Positions 1-6,499 of a stretch of DNA of 22,081 nucleotides are shown piece after piece (the first letter of the stretch is position 1; the number at the start of each line of letters is the position of its first letter). This DNA is from a virus. Made by a program: the position numbers and the translations under genes. The notes beneath the pieces are model-generated. The model worked only from the letters and a program-made list of their open reading frames with translations, ran no database searches and was not told the origin of the DNA. The DNA lies in IMG/VR virus record IMGVR_UViG_3300043137_000545, positions 1 to 22,081 of that record; one strand, written 5' to 3'.

Positions 1-1
1 A

Positions 2-148
2 AGATTTGTAACTATCAAAGGAAAAGATTTTGAAGCATGTGGTATGTTTGGTGTAGATTCTGTTAAAAACGGAATATGTCCAGATGGTATCGCATATGAT
101 TGGAATAAAGCATCACGCATTGGTCGTGTAAAGAAAGAAAGAAAATGA
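2..148 (+). CDS. Truncated hypothetical protein, C-terminal 48 residues
   Basis: An open frame runs from the left edge and ends at TGA 146-148. Its 5' end lies outside the window, so only the last 48 residues are visible. They include a segment reading DSVKNGICPDGIAYDW and a very basic tail (RIGRVKKERK). I do not recognise the family. The frame has no stop over its whole visible length and ends just before the tRNA cluster, which supports a real gene; the basic C-terminus could suit a nucleic-acid-binding protein, but that is only a guess. Confidence 0.55.
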   Translation, partial: RFVTIKGKDFEACGMFGVDSVKNGICPDGIAYDWNKASRIGRVKKERK

Positions 149-176
149 AGCGAAAACATAAACCTCGAAAACCTAT

Positions 177-252
177 GGGGGTATAACTTAACGGCTTAAA
201 GTAACTGGCTTTTACCCAGTAAATCAGAGTTCGATTCTCTGTGCCCCTACCA
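177..252 (+). tRNA. tRNA-Lys (anticodon TTT)
   Basis: A full cloverleaf can be drawn. The acceptor strands GGGGGTA (177-183) and TGCCCCT (242-248) pair with two G-U wobbles, followed by discriminator A and an encoded CCA. The D arm is ACTT/AAGT with GG in its loop. The anticodon stem ACTGG/CCAGT encloses CTTTTAC, anticodon 211-213. The T arm is CAGAG-TTCGATT-CTCTG. First gene of a three-tRNA cluster. Confidence 0.93.
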
Positions 253-287
253 AAGATTATATAAAAGCTTTCTAAGTAACTACACTG

Positions 288-390
288 GAATAACAGCAAA
301 ACACTCGATGAAACCGGTCGAAGAGTGAACTGCCAGGAAGAGTTGGGTTACCAAGGATTCAAGCGCCGTAGAGAGCCTCTATATAATTTT
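288..390 (+). other. Structured noncoding stretch between tRNA genes
   Basis: The 143 bases between tRNA-Lys and tRNA-His hold no credible gene. They contain three hairpins in a row: CACTC/GAGTG (302-306 with 323-327), TTGG-GTTA-CCAA (343-354) and TAGAG-AGC-CTCTA (369-381), the last followed by an AT-rich run ending in five T. No tRNA cloverleaf fits. It may be a decayed tRNA, a processing spacer, a weak terminator or a small RNA; I cannot tell which. Confidence 0.3.
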
Positions 391-395
391 TCAAT

Positions 396-469
396 GGTGT
401 TAGTAGTGTAGTGGTTGCACAACTGTCTGTGAAACAGTTAGAGAGGGTTCGATTCCCCCTTTCACCCCA
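396..469 (+). tRNA. tRNA-His (anticodon GTG)
   Basis: The anticodon stem ACTGT/ACAGT encloses CTGTGAA, anticodon GTG at 429-431. The T loop is TTCGATT, the D-arm region has the usual GTGTAGTGGTTGCAC pattern, and CCA is encoded. As in bacterial tRNA-His, an extra 5' G (396) can pair with C at the discriminator position (466). Oddities: two adjacent T-T mismatches in the acceptor stem (400/462, 401/461) and an A-C mismatch in the T stem, so folding is weaker than usual. Confidence 0.85.
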
Positions 470-477
470 ATATTAAT

Positions 478-551
478 GCCTCTTTAGTTTAAAAGTAGAA
501 CACCCTCCTTACAAGTGGGATACGGCGGAGCGTTACCGTCAAGAGGTACCA
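478..551 (+). tRNA. tRNA-Val (anticodon TAC) with noncanonical elbow
   Basis: The acceptor stem GCCTCTT/AAGAGGT is fully paired (one G-U), followed by A and CCA. The anticodon stem CCCTC/GTGGG (one T-T mismatch) encloses CTTACAA, giving anticodon TAC. The T stem GGCGG/CCGTC closes a seven-base loop AGCGTTA instead of TTCRANT, and the D loop (AAAAGTA) lacks the usual GG pair. Both halves of the D-loop/T-loop contact are therefore altered. The fold is convincing; full function as a tRNA is less certain. Confidence 0.78.
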
Positions 552-588
552 AGGATAAATAGTTAGAAGAGCAACAGATGAGGTAGTT

Positions 589-1146
589 ATGAATGTGCTG
601 GCATTAGACGTAGGTGGAATTCCACGTCAATGGTTAAACTTAGAACAAGCGATTTTATATCAAGCTAAAGGTCAAGTTGCCTGGTCGCTAGGTGATACTA
701 TCGCAAAGTTCCGTGGAGGTATCCAAAATGATGGAACAGAATCAGTTCTTGAAACTCCTTCTATCATCGCCATTAAAGGCGGTGAAGGTTTTAATCCAGC
801 AAAGTTTGGTACAGTGGTTCTTAGCAATAAGACACTATTTGGTAGAGATCGCCATGTCTGTGCCTACTGCGGTAATCATTTTACTTCTAGCCATCTTTCC
901 CGTGATCATATCGTTCCTATGTCACGTGGTGGTGAGAATAAGTGGATGAACGTAGTAACCGCTTGTAAGAAATGTAATTCACAAAAAAGTGACAAGTCTT
1001 TGAAAGAAGCACACTTAGAATTAATTTACATGCCTTACGAACCAAACCACTACGAACACATTATCCTACAGAACCGCAATATACTTGCAGATCAGATGGA
1101 TTATCTTCGGACTGGTGTACCAAAACATTCACGTGTTTTGTCTTAA
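589..1146 (+). CDS. HNH endonuclease
   Basis: A 185-residue protein of the phage HNH nuclease family, which nick or cut DNA using a beta-beta-alpha metal site. The C-terminal half carries the signature: zinc-type CAYC at 91-94, the catalytic RDHIVP with H107, and CKKC at 126-129, followed by NSQKSDK. The first 80 residues lack this motif and may bind DNA or a partner. It sits directly after the tRNA cluster and is followed by a strong terminator. Freestanding HNH proteins of this layout are common in T4-like phages, as homing enzymes or in DNA processing; the sequence does not decide between these. The upstream Shine-Dalgarno match is weak (GAGG). Confidence 0.88.
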   Translation: MNVLALDVGGIPRQWLNLEQAILYQAKGQVAWSLGDTIAKFRGGIQNDGTESVLETPSIIAIKGGEGFNPAKFGTVVLSNKTLFGRDRHVCAYCGNHFTSSHLSRDHIVPMSRGGENKWMNVVTACKKCNSQKSDKSLKEAHLELIYMPYEPNHYEHIILQNRNILADQMDYLRTGVPKHSRVLS

Positions 1147-1151
1147 ACAAT

Positions 1152-1178
1152 AAATGGAGGCTTGACCTCCATTTTTTT
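1152..1178 (+). terminator. Rho-independent terminator after the HNH gene
   Basis: The inverted repeat AAATGGAGG/CCTCCATTT (1152-1160 with 1166-1174) has a five-base loop and continues into an uninterrupted T run. It lies 6 bases after the HNH stop codon. Confidence 0.9.
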
Positions 1179-1192
1179 CGATATATAATATT

Positions 1193-1738
1193 ATGAAAAA
1201 CTATATCTCTGTATTTGATAATGTTCTTGAAGACAACTTTTGTAAAAATCTTCGAGAGAAATTTGAACGAAGTAAAGACGTTTGGGTTAGACGCAATGAT
1301 AACTTTAAATCGTTTAATGAAATCAACTTTGGCCAATACCCAATATTTGCGGAAGAACAAAACACGATTCTTTCTAAAGTTCAACCATACGTAAAAAAGT
1401 ATTGTGAACAATGGGATATTAAATTTTTCCCAGAGCAAATTGGTTTCGAACAAGTTCGTATGAAGAAATACGAAGTGGGTGGAAAAGAAGAATTCCGACC
1501 GCATGTCGATGTAGGTGATTATGCATCTGCTCGACGTTTCCTCGTCATGTTTTTTTATCTCAATAATGTTGCTGAAGGCGGTGAAACTGCTTTCATTGGT
1601 ATTAATGACGATCAAAGAATTCAACCTAAAACAGGTCGCTTGCTAATGTTTCCACCAATGTGGACACATCCTCATGCAGGTTTGCCACCTATCACCAATC
1701 CAAAATATATCATAGGCACATACCTACACTATACCTAA
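1193..1738 (+). CDS. 2OG-Fe(II) oxygenase, prolyl 4-hydroxylase-like
   Basis: A 181-residue enzyme of the 2-oxoglutarate/Fe(II)-dependent dioxygenase superfamily, closest in pattern to prolyl 4-hydroxylases. The iron-binding HxD is H104-V-D106 (in FRPHVDVG). The distal histidine is H159 or H161 (in WTHPHAG), and K171 before YIIGTYLHY is placed to bind 2-oxoglutarate. The segment NVAEGGETAF is typical of the family. Such enzymes are frequent accessory genes in aquatic T4-like phages; the substrate (a protein side chain or another small target) cannot be read from sequence. No clear ribosome-binding site is visible before the ATG, which follows closely on an AT-rich stretch. Confidence 0.88.
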   Translation: MKNYISVFDNVLEDNFCKNLREKFERSKDVWVRRNDNFKSFNEINFGQYPIFAEEQNTILSKVQPYVKKYCEQWDIKFFPEQIGFEQVRMKKYEVGGKEEFRPHVDVGDYASARRFLVMFFYLNNVAEGGETAFIGINDDQRIQPKTGRLLMFPPMWTHPHAGLPPITNPKYIIGTYLHYT

Positions 1739-1747
1739 AGTACTACA

Positions 1748-1776
1748 TGTACAGCGGGATATTTTTGTGGTATAAT
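1748..1776 (+). promoter_or_regulatory. Promoter P1, TGTACA-N17-TATAAT type
   Basis: TGTACA (1748-1753), a 17-base spacer, and an extended -10 TGG-TATAAT (1771-1776). Expected start is near 1783, giving an 18-base leader with AAGGA ahead of the gene at 1801. One of seven near-identical sites in this window. Confidence 0.8.
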
Positions 1777-1800
1777 ATAACCTATATTTAAGGAATAATC

Positions 1801-2718
1801 ATGCGTATTGCAGTAGTTAGCGATGTACACTTAGAATTTGGTCCATTGCTGTTGAAAAATGAACAGAATGCAGATGTGCTAATCTTGAGTGGTGATATTC
1901 TCACTGCTAAACAACTTGATTTTGCTGCTTCAACTTATGGTGACATGTATCATAGCAACAAAGCTATGCGTTTCATCGACTTCATCAAGATGTGCACATT
2001 TCAGTTTCCACATGTTGTGTATGTGTTGGGAAACCACGAGAGTTACAACTTCGATATCAAATACACTGCTAAACACATTAAAGAACAACTACAGCAGTTT
2101 ACAAATTTGTATGTACTTGATGATGAATGTAAAAAGATTGATGACGTAACTTTTATCGGTGGTACGATGTGGACTGATATGAACAAAGAAGATCCGCTGA
2201 CACTATTTCATATCAAAGATAGAATGAACGACTTCCGTGTTATCAAAAATAGCAATCGTGAAGTATATCGCACTGTGCCAATTTATGAATACAATGAAGA
2301 TGGTAGCCTAAAGAAAGATGAGAAAGGTTACAATATTCCTGTTGGTCATAAAAAGAAAGCTGAAGCAGCTATGTTTTCACCTGAAGATTCAGTTGAGATG
2401 CATAGAAAGTTTACCGGTTATCTTAAACTAATGACTGAAGGCAAAGATGAAAAGTTTGTCGTATGTACACACCATAGTCCTAGCTTTCAAAGTATGGCAC
2501 CATGGTATGCTAACGATCAATTGATGAATGGTGCGTATCATAGTAGTTTAGAAGAATTGATTGAACAGCGACCATGTATTAAGTTATGGACTCATGGACA
2601 TACGCATGAACCATTCGATTATATGGTACATGATACACGCATTGTATGCAATCCACGTGGTTATGTTGGTCACGAACAAAGAGCTCGTGATTTTGAACTT
2701 AAATATGTAGAGGTTTAA
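1801..2718 (+). CDS. Calcineurin-like metallophosphoesterase
   Basis: A 305-residue two-metal phosphoesterase. The family motifs are in order: DxH as SDVH (D8, H10), GD as SGDIL (G31-D32), GNHE in the first third, a histidine in VCTHHSP, and GHxH as THGHTHEP near the C-terminus. Enzymes of this fold hydrolyse phosphomono- or diesters (nucleotides, nucleic acids, phosphoproteins); the substrate is not predictable here. The start has AAGGA at a good distance and its own promoter (P1). It heads a run of eight closely spaced or overlapping genes, so it is probably co-transcribed with them. Confidence 0.88.
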   Translation: MRIAVVSDVHLEFGPLLLKNEQNADVLILSGDILTAKQLDFAASTYGDMYHSNKAMRFIDFIKMCTFQFPHVVYVLGNHESYNFDIKYTAKHIKEQLQQFTNLYVLDDECKKIDDVTFIGGTMWTDMNKEDPLTLFHIKDRMNDFRVIKNSNREVYRTVPIYEYNEDGSLKKDEKGYNIPVGHKKKAEAAMFSPEDSVEMHRKFTGYLKLMTEGKDEKFVVCTHHSPSFQSMAPWYANDQLMNGAYHSSLEELIEQRPCIKLWTHGHTHEPFDYMVHDTRIVCNPRGYVGHEQRARDFELKYVEV

Positions 2719-2719
2719 T

Positions 2720-2917
2720 ATGTCATTAGAATTTGCAAAACGATTAGTTAGTGTTTTCTATGGTGAAGATCAACGTACTGCTACTGTATGGCAAGATTTA
2801 AAAACTAGAAAATATGTAGTTGAATGTAAAGTTGCTGGAGAAGAACGTGCTTTAATAGGTCGTGATAATGCTGCAGACGCTGAAGATTCAGCAGAAGATT
2901 GGGTGTTACAACAATGA
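2720..2917 (+). CDS. Hypothetical protein, 65 residues
   Basis: A small acidic protein (SLEFAKRLVSVFYGEDQ at its start) with no recognised domain. It begins one base after the metallophosphoesterase stop, with AGAGG upstream for ribosome binding, and its TGA overlaps the next ATG (ATGA), which indicates translational coupling. The central part alternates charged and hydrophobic residues as in a small beta-sheet domain, and the end (DAEDSAEDWVLQQ) looks helical. Probably soluble. Confidence 0.7.
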   Translation: MSLEFAKRLVSVFYGEDQRTATVWQDLKTRKYVVECKVAGEERALIGRDNAADAEDSAEDWVLQQ

Positions 2918-3354
2918 AATCATGGACATTAGATGTGCATGAAGGTGAAGATGGTGATAAATACATAGTCTTCACCGAAGAAATGTTAGAAGCTTCAGGC
3001 TTTAAACTTGGTGATGATTTGGTTTGGAATGATAATCATGATGGGAGTTGGACTTTGACTAAGAAGCAAGATAAAGTATGGGTAATGGTTGAGTGTGTAT
3101 CGACATTCCGTATGAGATACATGGTCGAAGCACCAGCAGATCATCCTGAATATGCACTAGATGACGTAACGATGGAGACTGCAAAAGAATTCTCACAAGA
3201 ATTCATTGGCGAACAAATTCTGTCTCATCGTGTTCTTAAAGAAAAAGAAGCGTTAGATCTGTGCGATGTTGATAATAACTATTGCATTGGTTGGACAAAA
3301 GATCAAAAAATCAAAGCTTTCTTCACCAAAGAAGGCGAAAAGAAAGATTACTAA
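2914..3354 (+). CDS. AbrB/MazE-like N-terminal domain protein
   Basis: A 146-residue protein. I chose the ATG at 2914 because it forms an ATGA overlap with the previous gene; a longer GTG start would intrude into that gene. Residues 1-45 (SWTLDVHEGEDGDKYIVF, EEMLEASGFKLGDDLVW, GSWTLTKK) match the swapped-hairpin pattern of SpoVT/AbrB and MazE-type DNA-binding domains. The remaining 100 residues are unrecognised and may have an alpha-beta fold. No toxin gene lies beside it, so it is more likely a regulator or structural domain than a classical antitoxin. The DNA-binding role is inferred from the fold only. Confidence 0.7.
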   Translation: MKSWTLDVHEGEDGDKYIVFTEEMLEASGFKLGDDLVWNDNHDGSWTLTKKQDKVWVMVECVSTFRMRYMVEAPADHPEYALDDVTMETAKEFSQEFIGEQILSHRVLKEKEALDLCDVDNNYCIGWTKDQKIKAFFTKEGEKKDY

Positions 3355-3575
3355 TGGGTGATATTCTAAACAACGCAATGGGTAATGAGAATGAACGTCG
3401 TTATAAACAGGCTGTTGAAAGATTGAGCACAAAAGGATATGAAGAAATCTATTTGTTGCTAAAAGATATTCAAATGGATGTGCAAACATTGTATTACGAT
3501 GAACGTCTATCATTAACACGTAATCAGTGGGCAGCGATATCGCGAATCCATAATGTAATGAAAGAATTGACATGA
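3354..3575 (+). CDS. Hypothetical helical protein, 73 residues
   Basis: The start ATG at 3354 shares its A with the previous stop (TAATG), so it is coupled to the AbrB-like gene. The product is mostly charged and predicted helical (NENERRYKQAVERLS, EEIYLLLKDIQMDVQTLYYDE), without membrane segments or cysteines. No family recognised. The stop overlaps the next start as ATGA. Confidence 0.72.
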   Translation: MGDILNNAMGNENERRYKQAVERLSTKGYEEIYLLLKDIQMDVQTLYYDERLSLTRNQWAAISRIHNVMKELT

Positions 3576-4270
3576 AAGTAAATATCGGTCCATATGTAAA
3601 TTGGATTGGACCGTATCAAATTGCTGATAAGATTTTTTTCTGGGTTGAAAAATATCCAGAGGAAGAACTTGAAAACCGTTGGGATTATAAACTTCACGAT
3701 AAGTTTGGCACATGGTTAGCTAGTACATGGGTTGCAGATTTTTGCCAATGGATTCACGACTTTAAAAAACGCAAAGTTAAAGTTCACATTGATTATTACG
3801 ATGTGTGGTCAATGGATTCAACGCTATCTCCAATCATTCTTCCGATGCTAAAGAAGCTGAAAGAAGTAAAACATGGATCAGGTTATATTGATTTAGAAGA
3901 CGTACCTGAATGTATGCGTCTTACTAACACCGAAGACTATGATTCGCAATCAACGTTTGACTTCTATAATGATCCAGATTTGACAAGACAAAACATCAAG
4001 TGTGATGTTCATACTCGTTATGAATGGGCATTAGATGAAATGATTTGGGCTTTTGAACAGCTCAATGATGAAAATTGGGAAGACCAATACTGGAAAACAA
4101 AACCGGAAATTGATTTCGACGAGTATCCAGAAGATGAAGGTAAAACTTCAAAACCTCTTCGTTGGAAAGTAGAAGGCGAAGCAGATTGGGAAGGAATGCA
4201 AAAACATAGAGATCGTATTCAAAATGGTTTGCGTTTGTTCGGTAAGTATTTTCAAACTTTGTGGGATTAA
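3572..4270 (+). CDS. Conserved phage-type hypothetical protein, 232 residues
   Basis: A soluble protein rich in Trp, Asp and Glu, beginning MKVNIGPYVNWIGPYQ. This N-terminus with a W/Y-rich core (FFWVEKYPEE, WDYKLHDKFGTWLASTW) resembles a protein I associate with T4-like phages of aquatic bacteria, but I know of no function. A 'DVWSMDSTLSPIILPMLKKLKE' type segment and a C-terminal segment with many Trp (DEMIWAFEQL, NWEDQYW) suggest a compact enzyme or capsid-associated fold. Start overlaps the previous gene by ATGA; followed after two bases by a small membrane protein gene. Confidence 0.8.
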   Translation: MKVNIGPYVNWIGPYQIADKIFFWVEKYPEEELENRWDYKLHDKFGTWLASTWVADFCQWIHDFKKRKVKVHIDYYDVWSMDSTLSPIILPMLKKLKEVKHGSGYIDLEDVPECMRLTNTEDYDSQSTFDFYNDPDLTRQNIKCDVHTRYEWALDEMIWAFEQLNDENWEDQYWKTKPEIDFDEYPEDEGKTSKPLRWKVEGEADWEGMQKHRDRIQNGLRLFGKYFQTLWD

Positions 4271-4272
4271 TT

Positions 4273-4458
4273 ATGCTAAAAGTTTTGCTTGTTATCGCTG
4301 TTGTTGTTGCTGTCATCGCTGGCGGTCCAATCGCAACTATTCTATCGCTAAATACATTGTTTAGCCTTGCAATCCCTGTTACATTTGAAACATGGTTATC
4401 TGCATTCTGGTTAGCTGCTGTAGTTGGCGGAACAATTAGTTATTCAAAGAGCAAATAA
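4273..4458 (+). CDS. Small inner-membrane protein, 61 residues
   Basis: The ATG at 4273 follows the previous stop by two bases and is preferred over an upstream GTG that would overlap. Two hydrophobic segments (about residues 2-20 and 38-55) flank a short loop with NTLF and FETWLSAFW; the C-terminus is polar (SYSKSK). Two-helix proteins with a 'NTLF...TW' core are frequent in T4-like phages without known function. The stop overlaps the next ATG (TAATG). Confidence 0.75.
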   Translation: MLKVLLVIAVVVAVIAGGPIATILSLNTLFSLAIPVTFETWLSAFWLAAVVGGTISYSKSK

Positions 4459-4793
4459 TGGATCTAATAATCGGTATCGCAACAGGAGTTATACTAACTC
4501 TTATTGTGCTTAATGTTCTTGCTAAGTTTGTCGAAGAGATTAGAAATAAAGAACTCGACAAAAAGCTTGAAGAAGGATTACAAAAACTCAGAGAAGTTGT
4601 AATCCCTAGTCGTATTGAAGCAGTCAATGGAATGTTGTTTTTATACAATAAAGAAAGCGGTGAATTCATTGCGCAAGGTAAGAACTTCATCGAGTTAAAT
4701 GATAATGCAAAAGCTCGTTATCCTGAGAAACTGTTTAATGTACCTCAAGATGAGATTGATGCAGTAACTAAAGGAATATCAATAAAGGTATGA
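4458..4793 (+). CDS. Single-pass membrane-anchored protein, 111 residues
   Basis: Residues 3-20 form one membrane helix (LIIGIATGVILTLIVLNV). A charged helical stretch follows (EEIRNKELDKKLEEGLQKL) and then a small soluble domain containing NGMLFLYNKESGEFIAQG. The soluble part is probably cytoplasmic or periplasmic; orientation is not clear. It starts by overlapping the previous stop and ends with ATGA into the next gene, so three membrane proteins in a row are translationally coupled. Confidence 0.75.
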   Translation: MDLIIGIATGVILTLIVLNVLAKFVEEIRNKELDKKLEEGLQKLREVVIPSRIEAVNGMLFLYNKESGEFIAQGKNFIELNDNAKARYPEKLFNVPQDEIDAVTKGISIKV

Positions 4794-5065
4794 TTAACGA
4801 TAATAAATTTTATACGATAGTTGTAGCTGTTACTATATTGCTTGGTGGATGTATTGGTTGGGGAATTATTTCAGGCAACAACCGCACAGAAGCAATTAAG
4901 ATGGCTTTAGAAAAAGGTCAAAATCCGTTGTATGTTAAATGTTCATTGCACGACCATACAACAGAAGAGTGTAAGACAATGATTATGGCGATGTCACTCT
5001 CAGGTCAATTTAAGGACGCCTCAGCTCCTATTTCAGTCTCACCAGCAAGTTCCTCTAAAAAGTAA
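4790..5065 (+). CDS. Single-pass membrane protein with Cys-containing tail, 91 residues
   Basis: A hydrophobic helix at about residues 8-27 (VVAVTILLGGCIGWGII) is followed by a 60-residue domain with two cysteines (VKCSLHDHTTEECKTM) that could form a disulfide if periplasmic. The C-terminus is Ser/Ala/Pro-rich. Last gene of the coupled run that begins at 1801. After its stop comes a late promoter and hairpin before the PAAR gene. A spanin or lysis role is conceivable, but there is no lipobox or partner gene to support it. Confidence 0.72.
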   Translation: MINDNKFYTIVVAVTILLGGCIGWGIISGNNRTEAIKMALEKGQNPLYVKCSLHDHTTEECKTMIMAMSLSGQFKDASAPISVSPASSSKK

Positions 5066-5073
5066 TATAAATA
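5066..5073 (+). promoter_or_regulatory. T4-type late promoter before PAAR
   Basis: An exact match to the T4 late consensus TATAAATA, starting right at the previous stop codon. The expected start of transcription is about 5079-5081, inside the left arm of the hairpin at 5071-5098. A gp33 coactivator gene is present in the window, as expected for late transcription of this type. Confidence 0.75.
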
Positions 5074-5098
5074 CAGATATCTAAAAGGATATCTGTAT
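5071..5098 (+). promoter_or_regulatory. Hairpin enclosing the PAAR ribosome-binding site
   Basis: A perfect 11-bp inverted repeat, ATACAGATATC (5071-5081) and GATATCTGTAT (5088-5098), with loop TAAAAG. The short Shine-Dalgarno AAGG (5085-5088) is at the loop, and the right arm includes the first two bases of the PAAR start codon. Transcripts read through from upstream can form it; transcripts from the late promoter would lack most of the left arm and could not. Confidence 0.72.
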
Positions 5099-5423
5099 GC
5101 CAGGAATTGCAAGGGTTGGTGTTGACAAAGCCGGTGGAGTAATCACCGGCAATTTAGCTCCCACAGTTTTCGTAAATGGTTCACCTATTGTAGTAATAGG
5201 TGCCACAATTGCTCCGCACGGCCGTGCTCCTCACGCTTCTCCAACCATGGTTGAAGGTGCTGTAGATGTGTTTGCAAATGGCATAGGTATCTGTAGAACT
5301 GGTGATCTAGCTTCATGCGGTCATGCGATTAGTGGTTCAGAAAATGTTTTAACAGGATTTTATCCAAATCCGGGTCCTACTCGATTTGGTATTTCGAAAT
5401 TTGGTGCGGAGAAACAAGGATAA
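5097..5423 (+). CDS. PAAR-domain tail spike tip protein
   Basis: A 108-residue PAAR protein, the metal-stabilised cone that caps the central spike of contractile tails (the T4 gp5.4 position). It begins MPGIARVGVDKAGG and has the repeating short beta-strands of the fold. Candidate zinc ligands are histidines in APHGRAPHAS and the Cys-His pair of ASCGHAIS. It is expected to act first at the cell envelope when the tail contracts. The next genes encode a tail protein and a wall hydrolase, consistent with a late tail cluster. Translation is probably controlled by the hairpin over its start. Confidence 0.92.
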   Translation: MPGIARVGVDKAGGVITGNLAPTVFVNGSPIVVIGATIAPHGRAPHASPTMVEGAVDVFANGIGICRTGDLASCGHAISGSENVLTGFYPNPGPTRFGISKFGAEKQG

Positions 5424-5424
5424 T

Positions 5425-5844
5425 ATGGCATTAAAATACGCAGATAACGTAGGATCACAATTATTTGATCCTATTGCTGAAGCAGACACATTCGCAGTAG
5501 TAGAATCTGTTACTTCATTTCCAGCAAATATATCACCAACAGATTTTGCGGTAGCAACTATTGCTAACGACGATAATAGTTTGACTGAATCTATTAAAAT
5601 CACGTTCATTGATCGTCCATCAAGGACTTTAACTATTGAACGAGGTTATGATGATTCAACACCTCGTAATTGGCCGAAAGGTTCTAAAATTGAGATTCGT
5701 ATTTCATCAGGGTTTTTTAGAGCCTTTGAAGAACAAGTAAACACATATACTGACGATGCGATTTCAGAATTAGAAACTTCATCTAATACAACAACAGAAG
5801 CTAAATCTAAAGCAGCATTCGCAGTTGCTTTTGTATTAAGCTAA
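5425..5844 (+). CDS. Tail fibre/baseplate-like structural protein
   Basis: A 139-residue protein; the ATG at 5425 follows the PAAR stop by one base and has AAGGA upstream. It carries a short beta-rich domain with SIKITFIDRPSRTLTIERGYD and STPRNWPKGSKIEIRIS, a pattern seen in phage tail-fibre and baseplate attachment domains. The C-terminal 40 residues look helical (FFRAFEEQVNTYTDDAIS) and end in an Ala-rich, hydrophobic tail. Its place between PAAR and a wall hydrolase supports a virion role. The precise position in the tail is unknown. Confidence 0.7.
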   Translation: MALKYADNVGSQLFDPIAEADTFAVVESVTSFPANISPTDFAVATIANDDNSLTESIKITFIDRPSRTLTIERGYDDSTPRNWPKGSKIEIRISSGFFRAFEEQVNTYTDDAISELETSSNTTTEAKSKAAFAVAFVLS

Positions 5845-5854
5845 GGAGAAAAAA

Positions 5855-6484
5855 ATGTCTTTTGAATTTGACTTTACGCAAGAAAAACTTGCACACATTA
5901 TTCCTAATGCAAAATATGGAGTAGAAACTTGGCACAAAGAATTAGTAGAACTTCTACCAGTTTTTGAAATCACTTCAGTTGGTCGTGTTGCTGCATTTAT
6001 TGCACAAACTGCCCATGAATCTGGCGGTTTTACAGCACTAAAAGAAAACTTAAATTATAGTGCTGAAGGTTTGCACAAGTTATGGCCAAATCGTTTCCCA
6101 ACGGTTGATTCAGCTATGCCATATAATCGTAATCCACAAGCTATTGCTAATAAAGTTTACTCATCACGTATGGGTAACGGAGATGAACATAGCGGTGAAG
6201 GTTGGTTATATTGCGGTCGTGGTTTATTACAATTGACTGGTAAAGCTAACTACTCTGCATTCGCACAGTATGCAGGTATGTCAGTTGAAGATGCACCAGA
6301 ATATATCGAATCTCCACGCGGTGCTGTGCACTCAGCATGTTGGTTCTGGTATACAAATGATTTGAATACATTCGCTGACGCTGGTGATTTTACTGGCATG
6401 ACTAAGCGTATCAATGGTGGTACAATCGGTTTAGACGATCGTATCAAACACTATAATCATGCTGTAGAAATTTTCACAGCATAA
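5855..6484 (+). CDS. GH19-type endolysin (chitinase-class muramidase)
   Basis: A 209-residue glycoside hydrolase family 19 protein, which in phages cleaves peptidoglycan glycan chains. The first catalytic Glu is E55 in TAHESGGF; a second acid is in GDEHSGEGWLYCGRG, and GRGLLQLTGKANY is the conserved substrate-cleft segment. No signal peptide or membrane anchor is visible, so it would need a holin or act from the virion. A strong Shine-Dalgarno (AAGGAG) precedes the ATG. Late tail genes lie upstream. The family includes chitinases, but in this setting peptidoglycan is the likely substrate. Confidence 0.9.
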   Translation: MSFEFDFTQEKLAHIIPNAKYGVETWHKELVELLPVFEITSVGRVAAFIAQTAHESGGFTALKENLNYSAEGLHKLWPNRFPTVDSAMPYNRNPQAIANKVYSSRMGNGDEHSGEGWLYCGRGLLQLTGKANYSAFAQYAGMSVEDAPEYIESPRGAVHSACWFWYTNDLNTFADAGDFTGMTKRINGGTIGLDDRIKHYNHAVEIFTA

Positions 6485-6499
6485 CAAATAGTTGTCATC

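Noticed and set aside
554-561. GATAAATA upstream of the HNH gene as a late promoter
   Set aside because: First base differs from TATAAATA and nothing else supports it; it follows directly on the tRNA-Val CCA.
1184-1189. TATAAT just before the oxygenase gene
   Set aside because: It is four bases from the ATG, so transcription would begin inside the gene, and there is no -35 match 17 bases upstream.
1061-1624. Minus-strand frame of 187 codons opposite the oxygenase gene
   Set aside because: It is a shadow of the oxygenase and HNH genes, crosses the terminator, and its protein has no recognisable motif.
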